Source: a virus | Virus record (IMG/VR): IMGVR_UViG_3300042465_002874 | Span: 1-33,268 of that record | Direction: 5' to 3' (one strand) | Length of the DNA: 33,268 nt | In this document: positions 31,965-33,268 of the stretch, piece by piece | Position numbering within the stretch: the stretch's first letter is position 1 | Layout: each line of letters opens with the position of its first letter | The notes under the pieces: model-generated | What the model was told of the DNA's origin: nothing | The model's database searches: none | Seen by the model: only the letters and a program-made list of their open reading frames with translations | Program-made: the position numbers and the translations under genes

Positions 31965-32003
31965 ATGATACTTATTGACAAAGCACTGATTCTCAAAGAC
32001 TAA
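31965..32003 (+). CDS. 12-residue leader-sized ORF
   Basis: ATG 31965 is preceded by AAGGAT at 31953-31958 with ideal spacing and lies about 32 bases after a TATAAT box. The frame encodes MILIDKALILKD. Promoter, ribosome-binding site and start codon in series are suggestive of a real leader peptide, but at this length composition gives no support. Confidence 0.28.
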   Translation: MILIDKALILKD

Positions 32004-32026
32004 GTTACAGACTGTTACACTCTAAG

Positions 32027-32056
32027 TTGCCTTAACTGAACAACTTAGACTATAAT
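32027..32056 (+). promoter_or_regulatory. Candidate sigma70 promoter P2
   Basis: TTGCCT at 32027-32032 and TATAAT at 32051-32056 are 18 bases apart, matching the bacterial consensus at four of six and six of six positions. TGTTACAC at 32013-32020 lies immediately upstream of the -35. It would read toward DNA ligase. Confidence 0.5.
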
Positions 32057-32125
32057 TGATTTGTGTGTGTTTTAACTTAGCGAACTATGTCACAATTTTA
32101 CGTAGGCCGCTGTCACTTTGTGGTC

Positions 32126-32145
32126 TATAATAATAAATGCTTACC
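32126..32145 (+). promoter_or_regulatory. Candidate promoter P3 with TATAAT and AAATGCTTACC
   Basis: TATAAT at 32126-32131 is followed by AATAAATGCTTACC; nearly the same string follows the TATAAT at 33212 and appears before the DNA polymerase gene at 2323. No good -35 is seen. Its expected start point near 32138 makes ATG 32170, not 32137, the ligase start. Confidence 0.42.
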
Positions 32146-32169
32146 TTAATTAAACCACTGGAGTCTGCC

Positions 32170-33069
32170 ATGACAAAACCCACCCTCTCAGTCAACCTTG
32201 CTGCTACTCTTGACAAAGGAGCTGCTGTTGTGTTTCCTAAGTTCGCTTCACCGAAGTATGATGGTATTCGATGTGTTATCATTGATGGTGCTGCGTACAG
32301 TCGGAATATGATTCTGATACCTAACTTGACAGTTCAAGCTTACTTCGCTGATGGCCTTTGTGATGGCTTCGACGGGGAGCTTATCAGTGGACGCCACGAC
32401 AAGGATGTCTTCAAGCGCACTTCGTCAGTCGTGAGGTCTATCAATGGCTCCAGTGAGTGGCACTTCAAAGTCTTTGATATTGCTAACGCCAACGCTGATG
32501 CTAACTTCTCAACTCGGCTGATGCAGATGCGTGAGCGTATCGCTGATCTTCAAGACTTGCAGAAGTTTAAAGTCTCATTGGTGGTACAGACCATGCTGCT
32601 GGATGACATTGAGCTTACTGAGTACGAGGCTAAGTGTCTTGCTGATGGCTATGAAGGGGCTATGTTGAGGAACCCAACTGCTAAGTACAAGAATGGGCGT
32701 GCCACAGCCAACTCTCAAGACCTCTTGAAGGTGAAGCAGTTCTCTGACTCCGACGCCATTGTGACTGGATGGACTCCTATGATTGAGGTAAGGGGGACAA
32801 CTCGATATGATTTGATGGGCTCTCTTGCAGTCAGAGACATCCACACCGGTATTGAGTTCTTTGTTGGTTCCGGCTTCACCGCTGAGGAACGTGTTATGTA
32901 CGCTTCAAACCCTCCAATGGGCCAAGTGTTCACTTATCAGTTCTTTGCTCAAGGTAACTACAATAAACCGAGGTTCCCGACGTTCAAAGGGTTTCGGCTT
33001 GACATTCCCGCTGGCGCAGCGTATTTGGGGCCAAAGTGTAACGGAAGGGGCTTGACCACCGGAAAGTAG
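32170..33069 (+). CDS. ATP-dependent DNA ligase, 299 aa
   Basis: The enzyme seals nicks through a lysine-AMP intermediate. Motif I is KYDGIR with nucleophile Lys29. DGELI, WHFKVFDI, EGAMLRNP and LLKVKQF correspond to later nucleotidyltransferase motifs, the last carrying the motif V lysines. A short OB-fold domain follows (DAIVTGW, GSLAVRDIHTGIEFFVGSGF). It is shorter than T7 ligase (359 aa), a minimal two-domain form. ATG 32170 has CTGGAG ahead and lies downstream of promoter P3; ATG 32137 would lie at the transcript start. It is the first large gene to the right of the repeat-rich gap, an early-gene position. Confidence 0.95.
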   Translation: MTKPTLSVNLAATLDKGAAVVFPKFASPKYDGIRCVIIDGAAYSRNMILIPNLTVQAYFADGLCDGFDGELISGRHDKDVFKRTSSVVRSINGSSEWHFKVFDIANANADANFSTRLMQMRERIADLQDLQKFKVSLVVQTMLLDDIELTEYEAKCLADGYEGAMLRNPTAKYKNGRATANSQDLLKVKQFSDSDAIVTGWTPMIEVRGTTRYDLMGSLAVRDIHTGIEFFVGSGFTAEERVMYASNPPMGQVFTYQFFAQGNYNKPRFPTFKGFRLDIPAGAAYLGPKCNGRGLTTGK

Positions 33070-33164
33070 GCCCACCACGATTGCCCACACCGGTTCCGGA
33101 AGGGTCTGCCTATACTAGCACTAGGGCTAAGGCTCCGGAGCTGGTGGTGGACCCTTAAACCAGT
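33069..33164 (+). repeat. Intergenic 95-bp element, copy R
   Basis: It begins at the ligase stop codon. CCACCAC at 33072-33078 can pair with GTGGTGG at 33144-33150, enclosing TTCCGGAA and the perfect palindrome GCTCCGGAGC (33132-33141). The 15-mer CACCACGATTGCCCA (33073-33087) is found exactly, in inverse, at 9825-9839. The tail CTTAAACCAGT matches copy L. The position suggests a 3' untranslated or terminator-like element for the ligase message. No long T-run follows. Confidence 0.75.
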
Positions 33165-33188
33165 AAAGTGTAACAGTTTACTATAAGC

Positions 33189-33217
33189 TTGTTAAATGTC
33201 AATAACGGGCTTATAAT
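33189..33217 (+). promoter_or_regulatory. Sigma70-like promoter P4
   Basis: TTGTTA at 33189-33194 and TATAAT at 33212-33217 are separated by 17 bases, the best match to a bacterial promoter in the window. GTGTAACA lies 13 bases upstream of the -35 and may be an operator. AAATGCTTACC follows the -10, as at P3. It would drive the gene beginning at 33251. Confidence 0.68.
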
Positions 33218-33250
33218 AAATGCTTACCAATCACCAACAGGATTACTATC

Positions 33251-33268
33251 ATGGCAACAGCAGCACCA
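33251..33268 (+). CDS. Start of a further gene (partial, MATAAP...)
   Basis: ATG 33251 lies about 27 bases after promoter P4's expected start point and is preceded by AGGATT at 33240-33245. Six codons, MATAAP, are visible before the window ends. Identity cannot be determined. Confidence 0.6.

Larger units (their letters stand above)
30346..32169. other. Repeat-rich non-coding region; likely joined genome ends / packaging and early control region
   Basis: About 1.8 kb lies between the terminase operon (leftward) and DNA ligase (rightward) with no convincing large gene. From left to right it holds paired TAAAGGACTTTAAAG repeats, a 36-bp direct repeat with CCTATAGG, GTGACTTT-type 11-bp repeats, a C9 tract, a degenerate 9-10-bp array (31141-31325), 19-bp tandem repeats (31394-31431 and 31484-31577), a divergent 95-bp element, a 10-bp triple repeat and three TATAAT boxes. 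Terminase on one side and outward early-type promoters on the other resemble the two ends of a T7-like genome joined by a circular assembly (inference). Confidence 0.55.

Noticed and set aside
32137-32169. Longer ligase start at ATG 32137
   Set aside because: It lies at the predicted transcript start of promoter P3 and lacks a ribosome-binding site.

Overview
The window looks like part of a double-stranded DNA podovirus genome. The replication genes are T7-like: primase-helicase, family A DNA polymerase, acidic-tailed SSB, FEN-type exonuclease, endonuclease I and an ATP-dependent ligase. Head and tail genes follow. A monomeric adenosylcobalamin-dependent ribonucleotide reductase is present, and no RNA polymerase, integrase or repressor gene is seen. 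This combination, with structural genes on the opposite strand from replication genes, recalls the roseophage SIO1/cobavirus (Zobellviridae-like) podoviruses rather than Autographiviridae. That placement is from memory of gene content, not from a search. The host is probably a Gram-negative aquatic bacterium able to supply cobalamin.

Layout. (1) 1-9447, plus strand: a tightly packed, often ATGA-coupled replication and nucleotide-metabolism operon: end of an unknown gene, two small unknowns, primase-helicase, DNA polymerase, free-standing HNH endonuclease, SSB, a 55-residue four-cysteine protein, 5'-3' exonuclease, endonuclease I, MazG-like pyrophosphohydrolase, a dATP/dGTP diphosphohydrolase-like protein, a 58-residue ORF and the reductase. 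It ends at a strong Rho-independent terminator at 9460-9501. (2) 9502-9861: a non-coding convergent junction with two opposed copies of a roughly 95-bp element. (3) 9862-30345, minus strand, read from right to left: small and large terminase, portal, small head protein, FmdB-like zinc ribbon, scaffold, capsid, terminator, lysozyme, holin, small proline-rich protein, two collagen-like fibres, a modular repeat tail protein, fibre chaperone, small membrane/coiled-coil protein, tail adaptor, tail hub, tail-collar protein, cupin-like protein and three internal virion/ejection candidates. (4) 30346-32169: about 1.8 kb without a convincing large gene but full of direct repeats, 19-bp-period arrays, a degenerate 9-10-bp array and several TATAAT boxes. 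(5) 32170-33268, plus strand: DNA ligase, another copy of the 95-bp element, a good sigma70-like promoter and the first six codons of the next gene.

How it fits together. The reductase makes dNTPs and the two small pyrophosphohydrolases trim the pool. Helicase, polymerase and SSB copy the genome; exonuclease and endonuclease I degrade host DNA and resolve branches; ligase seals nicks. The terminase lies directly beside the repeat-rich gap, and plus-strand early-type promoters lead out of its other side. The simplest reading is that region 4 is the joined left and right ends of a linear genome (terminal repeat, packaging and early-promoter region), as T7 ends would look in a circular assembly. 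The most novel material is here: four dispersed copies of a 95-bp 3'-end element, three unrelated arrays sharing a 19-bp period, an enriched GTGTAACA motif next to promoters, and a 36-bp direct repeat holding CCTATAGG.
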